From positions 62,001 through 126,000 of the forward strand of contig CALUQR010000003.1 in the NCBI GenBank assembly GCA_944322965.1: DNA of 64,000 nucleotides. The letters are read 5' to 3'. The position numbers and the translations under genes were made by a program. The notes beneath the pieces are model-generated. The model had not been told where the DNA came from. It saw only the letters and a program-made list of their open reading frames with translations, and searched no databases. Positions 1 to 8,774 of the stretch are shown here, one piece after another (position 1 is the stretch's first letter; every line of letters begins with the position of its first letter). The stretch comes from Vulcanimicrobiota bacterium (lineage in GTDB: Bacteria > Vulcanimicrobiota > Xenobia > Xenobiales > Xenobiaceae).

Positions 1-2
1 TC

Positions 3-149
3 GGCAAAGAAGTATGCACCAAATACGACCTGCCCGACGGCATGGAAGTGACCGAAGAAGTCTTCGAGTCCCCCAACTCCATCGTCTTCGACGAAGCTGA
101 AAACCGCGTCCATACCATTAAAGCCGTTATGGTAGCGACTCTTGGGTAA
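3..149 (+). CDS. 3' end of an unrecognised protein (partial)
   Basis: An open frame enters from the left edge and stops at TAA 147-149. It gives 48 residues, mostly charged, ending in [13 protein letters not shown]. The frame is free of stops and rich in GAA/GAC/GTC codons, as expected of real coding sequence, but I do not recognise the family. The stop is followed at once by the repeat island at 150-556, so the gene's natural terminator region has been replaced by, or is made of, repeats. The function is unknown, and the upstream sequence would be needed to identify it. Confidence 0.6.
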   Translation, partial: GKEVCTKYDLPDGMEVTEEVFESPNSIVFDEAENRVHTIKAVMVATLG

Positions 150-501
150 TGCGTAATTCGGAATGCGTAATGCGGAATGTGCTAGCCGCCGGGACGGCGG
201 CTAGCACAATTCGGAATGCGTAGTGCGTAATGCGGAATTAAGTTTCTGCTTGTTAGTGGCTTAACAGATCCGGAAGTAGCTTAGCATATGAGAGAATCGT
301 TGGAGGCCTTGCCTCCATCATGGTTCTGGCGCGGCCCTCGGCCGCGCCACACCAAGACGATTTTCTCCCCAGCCAAACAACCCATGGAACTAGCCAGCCA
401 TTAAGTCCTTGCCATCTCGCCCCTTCCCCACTACGGCCAATAAAGTTAGAGCCACACCCTATCCCCGGCTGCTCCACCCCAAATTACGCATTCCGAATTA
501 A
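150..501. repeat. Repeat and hairpin island without a gene
   Basis: This ~350-bp gap holds three copies of a repeat built on ATTCGGAATGCGTA: near 155-168, near 209-222, and inverted near 484-499. Between them lie perfect hairpins: 179-190/196-207 (GTGCTAGCCGCC, 5-nt loop), 301-307/311-317 (TGGAGGC, 3-nt loop) and 327-336/340-349 (TGGCGCGGCC, 3-nt loop). Short open frames of 74-89 codons cross it on both strands, but they run through the repeats and show no family resemblance. The inverted outer repeats look like a small non-autonomous element or an intergenic repeat family. No transposase is present. Confidence 0.6.
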
Positions 502-556
502 CATTTTCCGTCTTCCAATCCACTGGCAAAGCCAGCGGATTAGAAGACGGAAAATG
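502..556 (-). terminator. Long hairpin over the pbpC stop codon
   Basis: The arms 502-521 (CATTTTCCGTCTTCCAATCC) and 537-556 are complementary over 20 bp with one mismatch. They enclose a second small stem, CTGGC-AAA-GCCAG, at 523-535. The right arm contains the last five codons and the TAA (540-542) of pbpC, so the left arm is an inverted copy of the gene's own 3' end. Read on the minus strand it would form a very stable 3' hairpin and could act as a terminator or a decay barrier. The following U-run is weak (TTAATT), so termination is an inference. Confidence 0.5.
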
Positions 557-2939
557 TCCTCCTGTCCAAAGCTGGCCCTTGGGGAGTAGCATGGAGGGTG
601 AGTTGGTGGGTCCCTCTCTGGAGGGTCCAGTAATTAGTAAAAGGCGGCGGGGTGGCGGGTAGACTTTGGCCATCTACTTGCCAGTAAAGTTGCTTCCACC
701 CTTCGGGGGCCCAGGCTCTGAGGGTCAGGCGTTGGTAAGGGGCTCGCAGTATGGGGTCCAATTTAAAGACCGCCTCCGATTCGGGGAAGAGGATCTGGGG
801 TTTAGTCGGTTGTTGAGTAGTTGGTTTTTTATCTTCTCTACCGATTTGGGCCCAGAGGGGCGGTATGGTCAGGCCGCGTTCGCGCATCCAGGCGTAGTAG
901 AGGGTCCCGTAGAGGGGATAGACTCGGGCTCTCCAGCTAGCGGGCGGCGCGGTAGCGGGATCTACGAATTGGCCGCTCTCTTTATCGCAGGCGAAGGCCC
1001 GGTGGACCTCGCAGGTGGCGGTAGGCAAATTCTGGGGCAGGAACAATTCGGCAATCCTCCCCGCGCAGTATGGTCCAGGCCTTTGGCCCGACTGGGGACA
1101 GATAGCGAGGGTGCACAGCCCCTGTTTATTGAAGGGCCAACTCTCTCCGGAAGCGGCTGGGGGTAGCCGGCTCTCTAAGTAGAGCATAATATCCCGCCAG
1201 AGGGGCGCGGCGCCGCTCACTCCGGAGACGTGGCGCATAGGTCGCCCGTCGAAGTTGCCTACCCACACCCCCACTACGTACTTTTTTCCAAAGCCCAAGC
1301 ACCAATTGTCGCGAAACCCTTTGGAAGTCCCAGTCTTGACGGCGCAAGTAAAGGGTAAGTGGAGGGCGTTGGAGTAACCGAAGGCCTCTAAACGGGCAGC
1401 CGAATCGCTCAAAATATCGTTAATGAGGGCGCAACTGCCAGCCTCCAGGACGGTCCGAGCGGGAGTTAAGGGCGGAGCGAGGCGATTTTCTTCCTGCTGG
1501 ACGGATTCGATAGCGCGCAAGGGAGTATAGCGCCCGCCGTTAGCTAAGGTCCGGTAGGCGTTAACTAGTTGGACCAAGGAGACCTCCCCCGCCCCTAGGG
1601 TCAAGCCCAAACCGTAATAAGAAGCGCTAAAGCGCAGATCGCTCATTCCCAACTGGCGCAAGGTATTTAAGAGCCGTTCGATCCCGATCTGTTCCAGTAG
1701 GTAGACGGCGGGAATATTGTAGGAGCAAGCTAAGGCCCGGCGCAGGCGCAGCGGTCCGTGCCACTGGCGGTCGTAATTTTGGGGCACGAAAGAGTCGGTC
1801 AGCATCCCCTCGAGGTAGGGCAGATCGGGCAAGATAGAGGCCGGCGTAAATCCAGAGTTTAGAGCTAGGGCGTAGGTAAAGGGTTTAAGGGTCGACCCCG
1901 GTTGGCGCAGGGCGAGGGCCCCATTATTCTGCCCCCCTTGGGAATCGAAATAATCGCGGGACCCTAAGAGGGCTACGATCTTACCGCTCTGGCGCTCGGC
2001 TACTACGACGCTGCAGTTGCCCACCCCCTTCCCGGCCAGTCTCTCTAGATGGTAGGCGGCTAGACGCTCAACCTCCCTTTGTACGGCCCCTTGTAAGGTC
2101 GTATAGACGGCGCTACAGCCGCCATATCCCAGCCGCTCCAATTCTTGGGCTACGTAATCGCTAAAATGGGGCGCCCGCCAGGGCTCATGCCAGGGCGCTA
2201 AGCGGAGGGGCTCGCTCAAGGCGAAGCGCCATTGCTGGTCGTCCAGGCACCCCTGACGGTGTAAGGAGTCTAAGATTTGGGCTTGCAGACGGCGGGCTAA
2301 GGGGCGCTCGGAGGGGGTATCTAAAAGGCGCGGGGCGCGGATCAAGACGGCCAGCCAGGCCCCTTGGGCGGGCGAGAGGTTGGCGGCTGGGCAGTCAAAA
2401 TAGCGCTCGGAGGCGGCTTGGATCCCGTAGGCTTGGCGCCCCCAGTAGAGGCGGTTGAGGTAGGCCTCTAAGATCTGCTCGTGGCTAAAGTTAAAGGAGA
2501 GGCGCAAGGCCCAGAGGGCCTCCAAGAATTTGCGCTTCCAGCCCGGCTCTCCCAAGGGCAAGAGCGAGCGAACCAACTGCTGGTGGATAGTCGAGCCGCC
2601 CATGAGGATCTGACCCGAGCGTAGGTTGTGATAAATACTGCGCCCAATAGCTAAGGGGTCTAGCCCCCAGTGGTAGTAGAAGCGCCTATCTTCGGCTAGG
2701 AGGACGGCCTCCACCAGATGGGAGGGCAGGCTATCTAGGGGGAGCCAGCGTCCGGAGGCTCCATCTTGGAAATAGAGCTCGCGCAATTCAAAGCCCTGGG
2801 CGTCATAGAGCAGGGTGGAATCGGCCTGCCGCTTTAAGGGGTAGGCGGCGGGCCAGGGCGAGGCTACCCAGCCTATAAGGAGGATAAATCCTAGGCCCAA
2901 GAGGCCCAGGATTATCGGGAGATACTTTCTAGGGGACAA
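540..2939 (-). CDS. pbpC: Penicillin-binding protein 1C, bifunctional peptidoglycan synthase
   Basis: This class A penicillin-binding protein polymerises lipid II and has a transpeptidase domain, acting at the outer face of the inner membrane. Visible in order are a membrane anchor (about residues 8-29), a GT51 glycosyltransferase with EDRRFYYHWG (83-92) and GGSTIHQQLVR (114-124), a transpeptidase with S349-x-x-K352 (PGSTLKPF), S406-Y-N and K535-T-G, and a C-terminal BiPBP_C-like beta domain. The 799-residue length is normal for PBP1C. The start is a TTG overlapping the end of the upstream alpha-2-macroglobulin gene by 11 bp, which suggests translational coupling. That pairing is the known yfhM-pbpC arrangement of proteobacteria. 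The start codon is the least certain part. Confidence 0.95.
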   Translation of the reverse strand: MSPRKYLPIILGLLGLGFILLIGWVASPWPAAYPLKRQADSTLLYDAQGFELRELYFQDGASGRWLPLDSLPSHLVEAVLLAEDRRFYYHWGLDPLAIGRSIYHNLRSGQILMGGSTIHQQLVRSLLPLGEPGWKRKFLEALWALRLSFNFSHEQILEAYLNRLYWGRQAYGIQAASERYFDCPAANLSPAQGAWLAVLIRAPRLLDTPSERPLARRLQAQILDSLHRQGCLDDQQWRFALSEPLRLAPWHEPWRAPHFSDYVAQELERLGYGGCSAVYTTLQGAVQREVERLAAYHLERLAGKGVGNCSVVVAERQSGKIVALLGSRDYFDSQGGQNNGALALRQPGSTLKPFTYALALNSGFTPASILPDLPYLEGMLTDSFVPQNYDRQWHGPLRLRRALACSYNIPAVYLLEQIGIERLLNTLRQLGMSDLRFSASYYGLGLTLGAGEVSLVQLVNAYRTLANGGRYTPLRAIESVQQEENRLAPPLTPARTVLEAGSCALINDILSDSAARLEAFGYSNALHLPFTCAVKTGTSKGFRDNWCLGFGKKYVVGVWVGNFDGRPMRHVSGVSGAAPLWRDIMLYLESRLPPAASGESWPFNKQGLCTLAICPQSGQRPGPYCAGRIAELFLPQNLPTATCEVHRAFACDKESGQFVDPATAPPASWRARVYPLYGTLYYAWMRERGLTIPPLWAQIGREDKKPTTQQPTKPQILFPESEAVFKLDPILRAPYQRLTLRAWAPEGWKQLYWQVDGQSLPATPPPFTNYWTLQRGTHQLTLHATPQGPALDRRTFSVF

Positions 2940-5900
2940 TCGTTAAACTGCTCTCTCCGGTACAGCCGAAGACCTCGGGCTGGGAGCGCTGGTAGACCCA
3001 ACTCCCGGGCACGCGGAAACGGCCGGGCGTCACGGCCCGCACTAGGAGGGTATATTGATGCTCTCCCGCGTGCAGCCCTTCGGCCCAGACTTTGACGTAG
3101 CCGGGATAACTCTCGTGGCGCAAGAAGGTCCCGTAACGAGCGGGGGTATTGACCTTACGCAAGAGGTTAGTATAGAGGGTATCGGTAGTAGCTAATTGGC
3201 CGTCGATAACCTCCAAACCGGCCGCTAAGGGTACGCGCACTTCGACCCCCGCCCGCTCTCGGGGGGAGATGACGGTCAAGAGGAGACGGTAGGTCTGGCC
3301 CAACTTGAGGGAATCCCAGGGGATAGGTCGCTCTCCCTGGAGCGGGTAACAGCTCTCTAAGAGGGTAAAACCGCGGTCGGTGGGCGGCAAGGGTTGGCTG
3401 GGCGCGTAACGCAGGAGCAAGTCGTAATAGAGCCTTCCGGGCCCACTTTTGCTCATCTCCACCGCCAGGCGCTCGCTACCGGTAGAGAGTTGGCGCCCTC
3501 CGCTGAGGTAGGGGCGTTGGCGGTCCAGTTGGCCTTCGACTATCCCCTGCCCACCCACTCTAGCTTGGACCTGCATCGGCTCTTTGGGGGTGGGATAGAA
3601 CTCTAAGTAGGTAGCCAGCGCTTGGGCCACGGCCACATCGTTGAGCTCTTGGCTCCAGTGGCCCTCCTCCTTTTGGGCGAAGATCCAGTTGAAGATCTGG
3701 GCCGCTTGGGGACAGCCGCCGCTAGTGAGCATATTGCGCACGATAAGGGCGTTGCCCATGGCCCGCACGCTCTGGGGGGGCAACTCTTGGCGGGCGGGCG
3801 CTTGGAACCAAGCTTGGCGCTCCTCCACTTGGAGCGAGTTTTGGAACTCTTGGCGCAGGCTGGCTACGATCTCCCGATGGCCCAGCGCCTTGGCCGCTTG
3901 CAAGAGGAAGGCTCGACTGCCTAAGTTGAAGGTCTGGCGAGCCCGGTAGAGGACGACTAGGGTGGAGGTCTGCCCCTTATGGTGGGCGCAGGCGGCGGCT
4001 AAGAGCATGGGCAGAGTATCTTGGCCCCAGTACCCTTCGGGGCTATCTAAGTCCAAAACCCGCCTCTTAATAGTCTTTTGCAAGTACTCAAGCCCCGTCT
4101 GCACGATGTAGGAGGGTACTTCGATATCCGCTTTTTGCAAGTGGGCTATGGTGAGCAAGGTCCAGGCGCTCAAGTAGTCGTCGCTCCCTAAACGCTGATT
4201 GGGCCAGCGCACCCAGGAGCCATTGTCGATCTGGTATTTCCCTAACTCGCGCCCCCAGACGCTCAGAGCCTGACGGCGCTTAGCGGGCGTAGCGTAGGCG
4301 GGGGGCAACTCGATACCGAGCTGGGGGGCTAAGAGGAGGAAGTTGATGCGCCCTAAGAGGCGATCGAGGGTCTCCTCTTCCTGGTCCCAGAGGTACTTAA
4401 TAGCTCCCTGCAGCTGGCAACTCAAGTCGTTAGCTAAGGCCACTTCGAGCTGCAAACTGTCGTCTTGGGCGCCGCTCTCTAACTTGAGCAATTCGCTCTG
4501 GGAGGGCCCGTCAAATTGACCGCTCACGGCCACCACCGCCGTGGCGGGATCGGCTATAACTCTAAAGGGGTAGGCGCTCTGCAAGCTGGGTTGCAGGGCG
4601 GGCCCCATGACGATCTCATACTCCCCGATCTGGTTGGCCCGGGCGGGAAAATTGAGGCGTACCTCTTCGCCGGGGGCTAAACTGACCGCTTTGGGCAGAC
4701 CCTCTAAGGCTAGGGCGGGAGAGTGGGCGATAACTTTGAGAGCTCGGCGCTTAGAGGTGTGATTAGTGACGATAGCTCCTACCTGGAAGGTATCGCCCGC
4801 GCGCGCAAAGGCGGGCAGAGCGGGGATGATACTCACCTCTTCGCTAACTTGCAATTCCTCTTGAGCCTCGCCAAATTGGTAATTTTGGGAGCAGGCCAGA
4901 GCCATAATCCGGTAGCGCGTGAGGGTATCGGGCAATTCGCAAACGACTTGGGTCTGGCCGGAGGGACCGATCTTTAAGGAGGGCTGCCAGAGGGCTAAGG
5001 CTTTAAAGTTGCGGCGCACATCTTGGAGCTCGCCCATCTCCGCTCCACCCCCTCCGCCCGGGTTGGCCCCTTTACTGCCATAGGAGCGCATACCGATGAC
5101 GTCGGCGCAACTCTCGGCCGTGCGCACTTGCAAGGAGCGCGGCGCGTAGAAGGTATCGTAGTAGCTGGGCAATTGGTAATTGACTAGCTGTAAGACCCCT
5201 TCATCGACCATCCACAGGCAGACCTCGCCGCTCTGAGGCTTCCCTTGGGCGTCGCGCAAAGTGAGATTGAGCACCGCCCGCTCTCCGGGCTTATAAGTCT
5301 CCTTGTCGCTTTGCACCTTAAGCTGGAGGCGCGCTTGGGGATTTTCGATCTTTAAGTTGAGGTAACCGAATTTAAAGCTGGGCCGCCCCACATCCAGCCC
5401 GGCCGCGCTCAACTCGAGGCGACCCTGACGCCCTTGGAGCAAGATAACGGAGAGGTAAGCGTTGGGGGCGTACTTAGCGGAGAGGGGGACCTCAATAATG
5501 GGAGCTGAGCCGCGCAACTCTTGGACCCAAGTATGTAAGATAGAGTCCGACTCTAAGGTAATGAGGGCTTGGGCCTCTTCGTAGGGGGATTGGACTAAGA
5601 CCTTCGCCTTCTGGCCGGCGCGGTAAGTGGAAGCGTCGGCTACTAAGCTGATCTCGTCCGTATCCTCGCGCTCCCAGGCTACGTAATCGTCGCCCCCTAC
5701 CCAGAGACTAGTCTGGGCTTGGCTCTCCTCGCCCTTAGCGGAGGTATAGCTCAGGCGCACTAAGTAGAAGCCGGAGCGGCGGGGATTGAGCTCTAAGGGG
5801 GTAGCTTTAGCTTGGGTGACCACCGTCTGAGTGCTCTCCATCTGCTCGATGCGCTCGCTCTGCCAGGCGTAGCTCCCCCCTACCCCCGCCTTCAAGACGG

Positions 5901-8679
5901 AGTTCCATTGGCAGTGGATGAGATCGACCTTGACCCGCGCTCCGGCAGCGGCCCGTTGGCGGCGATCTAAGGCCACGATCTCCCCTTCCACCTTCTGACC
6001 CGCCCGGGCTAAGGGGGAGTTGAGGCGCACCCCCACCAGGCGATCGCTAGGCCAAAGAGGGGCGCTCCACAGGGTAGAGAGCTCCTGGTAGGCGGGGGAA
6101 GTTACGCTCCCGGAGATCCAAAACTGGGCCGGCCCTTTGAGGCGGCTCAAACCCTCGTGGCGCAGACTGATAGAGAGGGGCACTTGGCCCTGCTCGTCGA
6201 GTCGCCCTTGGGCGGAAGCGACTTGCAAGTCTCCACTCCAGCCGGGACTCTCATCCCAGACGTTACCGAATTCGAAGCCAGGATACTGGGGATTAGTGTA
6301 ATAGGTGGGGCTAATAAAGGCCTGGTAGCGATAGGGGTCGTTAGCCATAGGCGCCCCGTAGAGGAAGCGCCCCCGCAACTGGCCGCGCCACTCCCCTTGG
6401 GCCAAGGCGGCGCTCTCTTGGTCGGCTTTTTGGGCGGAGAGGATCTCCACCTCAAATTGGGCGGGCTTATACTCTTCGATGCGGCAGGCGATGGTGTAAA
6501 GTTCCGCCTCCATCCCTAATTTTTTAGCCTTATCCTGCGGCAAGAGGAAGGTTAAAGCGGCGTAACCGGAGCTAGCTTGGGCGGGGATAGCTACTTGGCC
6601 CTGCCAGGAGCCGTATTCGCTCAGCGAGACTTGGCCTTTAGCTAAGATCTGGCCTTGACTATCGCGCAGCCGATACTGGAGTCGCTCGATCTCTTGAGGC
6701 AGTTGCAACTGGCCCTGGCGCAGACTGCGCGCCACCCCCTTAAAGTGGATCTTCTCGCCCGCCCGATAGAGCTGGCGATCGCTAAAGGCGTTGACTAAGA
6801 ATTGGGAACGCCCGCTCTGGAAGGAGTAATTAGTGTCGGGGGCGCTGCTATAGAGTTCGTTACTGGTGGTAGAGGCTACGTAGGCCCGATCGGAACCGTG
6901 CTGGACGACCCAGTATTGGCGCGTCTCTCCTGAGCCCTTAGAGCCTTTACTCTGGGCCCAGCCCGGTCCGCGCACTAAGCCTTGGGCGTCGCTCTTAGCT
7001 TGGATTAAGACCTTCCCGGAGGCGTCGTAGAGGGTCGCTTGGGCGCCCGCCACCGGCTTCCCGCTCTCTAAGCTAGTGATCCAAACTAAGGAGTTCTCGC
7101 GGGCAAATTTGGCGGTCAGGGCTAAATCGGTAACTTGGACGACCAACCCGATAGACTCGTCCTTTTGGGCCCCGCGGTAAGTGAGGCGCAGGTAGAGCCA
7201 GCCCTCCTTATCCCCGCCCAAGAGAGGTTTTACTTCGATATGGCGGTCCTGCCAGCGATTCTTACTCCCCTTCCATATCAATTTCTGGGTCTTTTTAAAG
7301 CCTCGGGCCGGCCGATAGTCGACATTATCCCCATAGAGCTGGTCGCGCTCCGCTAGAGAGATAATCTCTTTATAAGTCAGGGGCTGACTCTGAACGGTTA
7401 AGGTAGGCACATTGATAGCCGCTAAGGGCAGGCGCCCGCCCAATTGGGACTCTACTACCACTTGGCCGCCGCTCAAGCGCACTTGGGGGGTAAAGTCGGT
7501 AGTGGTGAAGGGCAGATTTTCCGCCTCCGCCAGACGGTTGCCAAAGACGTCTTGGAGCTCGGCGTCTACTTTAATCTGGTAAGTAGTCTGGGCCCGCAGG
7601 GGCAACTCTAAACTGAGCTGGGCGGCGCTAAAGTCGCTCTCTAAATAGCGCTCCGGGATCTCTAGGGCGGGGGTAAAGTGGAGATGGCGCGCCAGTTGGC
7701 GGATCTCTACGGGATTGGTGAAGGTAAATTCTAAGGGGCTATCGGGACGGTGGCCTTGGGCGCTAGTTAAGCTCTTTAAGCTAAAGATATTGTAGGTCTG
7801 AAAGGAGAGGCTGAAGGGGGCTAAGGCCCCTTTCTCCGCTTGGGCGGAGGCCTTAAAACCTTCGGGGACGGTGACGGTATACTTTAAGCCCAACTCTAAG
7901 GGGCGCTTAGGGCGCAGAGCTAAGATCTGTTCGGCCTTTAAGGTCGAGATCTCCACCTGGGCCCCTCCCAGAGGGGCCCAGGCGCCGTAGGATTGGCTCA
8001 GCTCTTGGCGATACTGGGCGGCCTCCGCCTCGGTAGCCGTCCCCACCTGACAGGCTACTAAGCCGCGGTTAGAGGTTAAGGTGATCATCGACCAAGAGGC
8101 GGGGTCGGCCATCTTCTCATTAAAGACTAGGAAGATGGGACTCTTTAAGGAGACGTTCCGCTCCCCCGCTTGGGGGCGGGAATCGATAACTCGGGGGCGG
8201 GGGGTGACAAAGTGCAGGGTGTAATTTTGGGCTAATTTCTGCCCTTGGAGGGAGGTAATCCCGGCCGGAATGGTGAGGCTATAATCTTGGGAGAGGCGCA
8301 AGCTCTCCTCGCCCACCTTAGTCTGGAGGGGATCGCCCTCAATTTGGGGGGTAAAGGTGAGGCAGGCCGTACCCCGCCAGCGCCAAGCGCCCGCTAAGGG
8401 GGGCTCGATCTTTAAGCCCGGCAGATCGACCCGCTCCACCCCCAAGGGGACCATAGGCTGATTGAAGACTACCGTTATCTCGCGCGCCTGTTCGAGGAAG
8501 GTCAATTCTCCCGTAGGGGCGGCGTGGACCACCGCTAAGGGCTGGGCCTTCCCTTGGGGCAAGATAGTGGCCGGTAAGGGACCGTTTTCTAGGAGCCGCC
8601 CCCCTCCCGCACAGCCCCCTGCAATAAAGAGCCCCACTAGGAGCAGGGCCCAAACCCAACTTGTAGTCCGCCAACCCAT
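2929..8679 (-). CDS. Bacterial alpha-2-macroglobulin family lipoprotein
   Basis: This very large (about 1,916 residues) periplasmic lipoprotein of the YfhM/YfaS alpha-2-macroglobulin family is thought to trap invading proteases and protect the wall together with PBP1C. It opens with a signal peptide and lipobox (LFIAGGC). MG-type beta domains follow, including the family hallmark RRNFKALALWQPSL and LPDTLTRYRIMALA. In the thioester domain the position expected to carry CxEQ reads WDQEEETLD with no cysteine, so this is a thioester-less member, as in some YfaS proteins. I chose ATG 8679 because GGGAGGAG lies about 9 nt upstream; an in-frame GTG at 8712 lacks this. It overlaps pbpC by 11 bp. Confidence 0.93.
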   Translation of the reverse strand: MGWRTTSWVWALLLVGLFIAGGCAGGGRLLENGPLPATILPQGKAQPLAVVHAAPTGELTFLEQAREITVVFNQPMVPLGVERVDLPGLKIEPPLAGAWRWRGTACLTFTPQIEGDPLQTKVGEESLRLSQDYSLTIPAGITSLQGQKLAQNYTLHFVTPRPRVIDSRPQAGERNVSLKSPIFLVFNEKMADPASWSMITLTSNRGLVACQVGTATEAEAAQYRQELSQSYGAWAPLGGAQVEISTLKAEQILALRPKRPLELGLKYTVTVPEGFKASAQAEKGALAPFSLSFQTYNIFSLKSLTSAQGHRPDSPLEFTFTNPVEIRQLARHLHFTPALEIPERYLESDFSAAQLSLELPLRAQTTYQIKVDAELQDVFGNRLAEAENLPFTTTDFTPQVRLSGGQVVVESQLGGRLPLAAINVPTLTVQSQPLTYKEIISLAERDQLYGDNVDYRPARGFKKTQKLIWKGSKNRWQDRHIEVKPLLGGDKEGWLYLRLTYRGAQKDESIGLVVQVTDLALTAKFARENSLVWITSLESGKPVAGAQATLYDASGKVLIQAKSDAQGLVRGPGWAQSKGSKGSGETRQYWVVQHGSDRAYVASTTSNELYSSAPDTNYSFQSGRSQFLVNAFSDRQLYRAGEKIHFKGVARSLRQGQLQLPQEIERLQYRLRDSQGQILAKGQVSLSEYGSWQGQVAIPAQASSGYAALTFLLPQDKAKKLGMEAELYTIACRIEEYKPAQFEVEILSAQKADQESAALAQGEWRGQLRGRFLYGAPMANDPYRYQAFISPTYYTNPQYPGFEFGNVWDESPGWSGDLQVASAQGRLDEQGQVPLSISLRHEGLSRLKGPAQFWISGSVTSPAYQELSTLWSAPLWPSDRLVGVRLNSPLARAGQKVEGEIVALDRRQRAAAGARVKVDLIHCQWNSVLKAGVGGSYAWQSERIEQMESTQTVVTQAKATPLELNPRRSGFYLVRLSYTSAKGEESQAQTSLWVGGDDYVAWEREDTDEISLVADASTYRAGQKAKVLVQSPYEEAQALITLESDSILHTWVQELRGSAPIIEVPLSAKYAPNAYLSVILLQGRQGRLELSAAGLDVGRPSFKFGYLNLKIENPQARLQLKVQSDKETYKPGERAVLNLTLRDAQGKPQSGEVCLWMVDEGVLQLVNYQLPSYYDTFYAPRSLQVRTAESCADVIGMRSYGSKGANPGGGGGAEMGELQDVRRNFKALALWQPSLKIGPSGQTQVVCELPDTLTRYRIMALACSQNYQFGEAQEELQVSEEVSIIPALPAFARAGDTFQVGAIVTNHTSKRRALKVIAHSPALALEGLPKAVSLAPGEEVRLNFPARANQIGEYEIVMGPALQPSLQSAYPFRVIADPATAVVAVSGQFDGPSQSELLKLESGAQDDSLQLEVALANDLSCQLQGAIKYLWDQEEETLDRLLGRINFLLLAPQLGIELPPAYATPAKRRQALSVWGRELGKYQIDNGSWVRWPNQRLGSDDYLSAWTLLTIAHLQKADIEVPSYIVQTGLEYLQKTIKRRVLDLDSPEGYWGQDTLPMLLAAACAHHKGQTSTLVVLYRARQTFNLGSRAFLLQAAKALGHREIVASLRQEFQNSLQVEERQAWFQAPARQELPPQSVRAMGNALIVRNMLTSGGCPQAAQIFNWIFAQKEEGHWSQELNDVAVAQALATYLEFYPTPKEPMQVQARVGGQGIVEGQLDRQRPYLSGGRQLSTGSERLAVEMSKSGPGRLYYDLLLRYAPSQPLPPTDRGFTLLESCYPLQGERPIPWDSLKLGQTYRLLLTVISPRERAGVEVRVPLAAGLEVIDGQLATTDTLYTNLLRKVNTPARYGTFLRHESYPGYVKVWAEGLHAGEHQYTLLVRAVTPGRFRVPGSWVYQRSQPEVFGCTGESSLTIVP

Positions 8680-8774
8680 CTTCTTATCTCCTCCCGCTTT
8701 AAAGTTTTCCACGCTGGGCCTTCTTCCTGGAGGAAAAAGGTAAGTTGCAAAAGAGAACAGAAAGGGCGCTGGCT

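Noticed and set aside
253-589. Open frames of 74 and 89 codons on opposite strands in the repeat island
   Set aside because: They cross inverted repeats, have low-complexity translations and no ribosome-binding site. They are explained as chance frames in a GC-rich repeat.
666-1166. Long plus-strand open frame of 166 codons inside pbpC
   Set aside because: It lies wholly in the antisense of a strongly supported gene. Such antisense frames are common throughout this GC-rich window.
8745-8774. Ten-codon N-terminal extension of hemL from TTG 8745
   Set aside because: Kept as an alternative only. The Shine-Dalgarno is better, but orthologues start at the position of ATG 8775.
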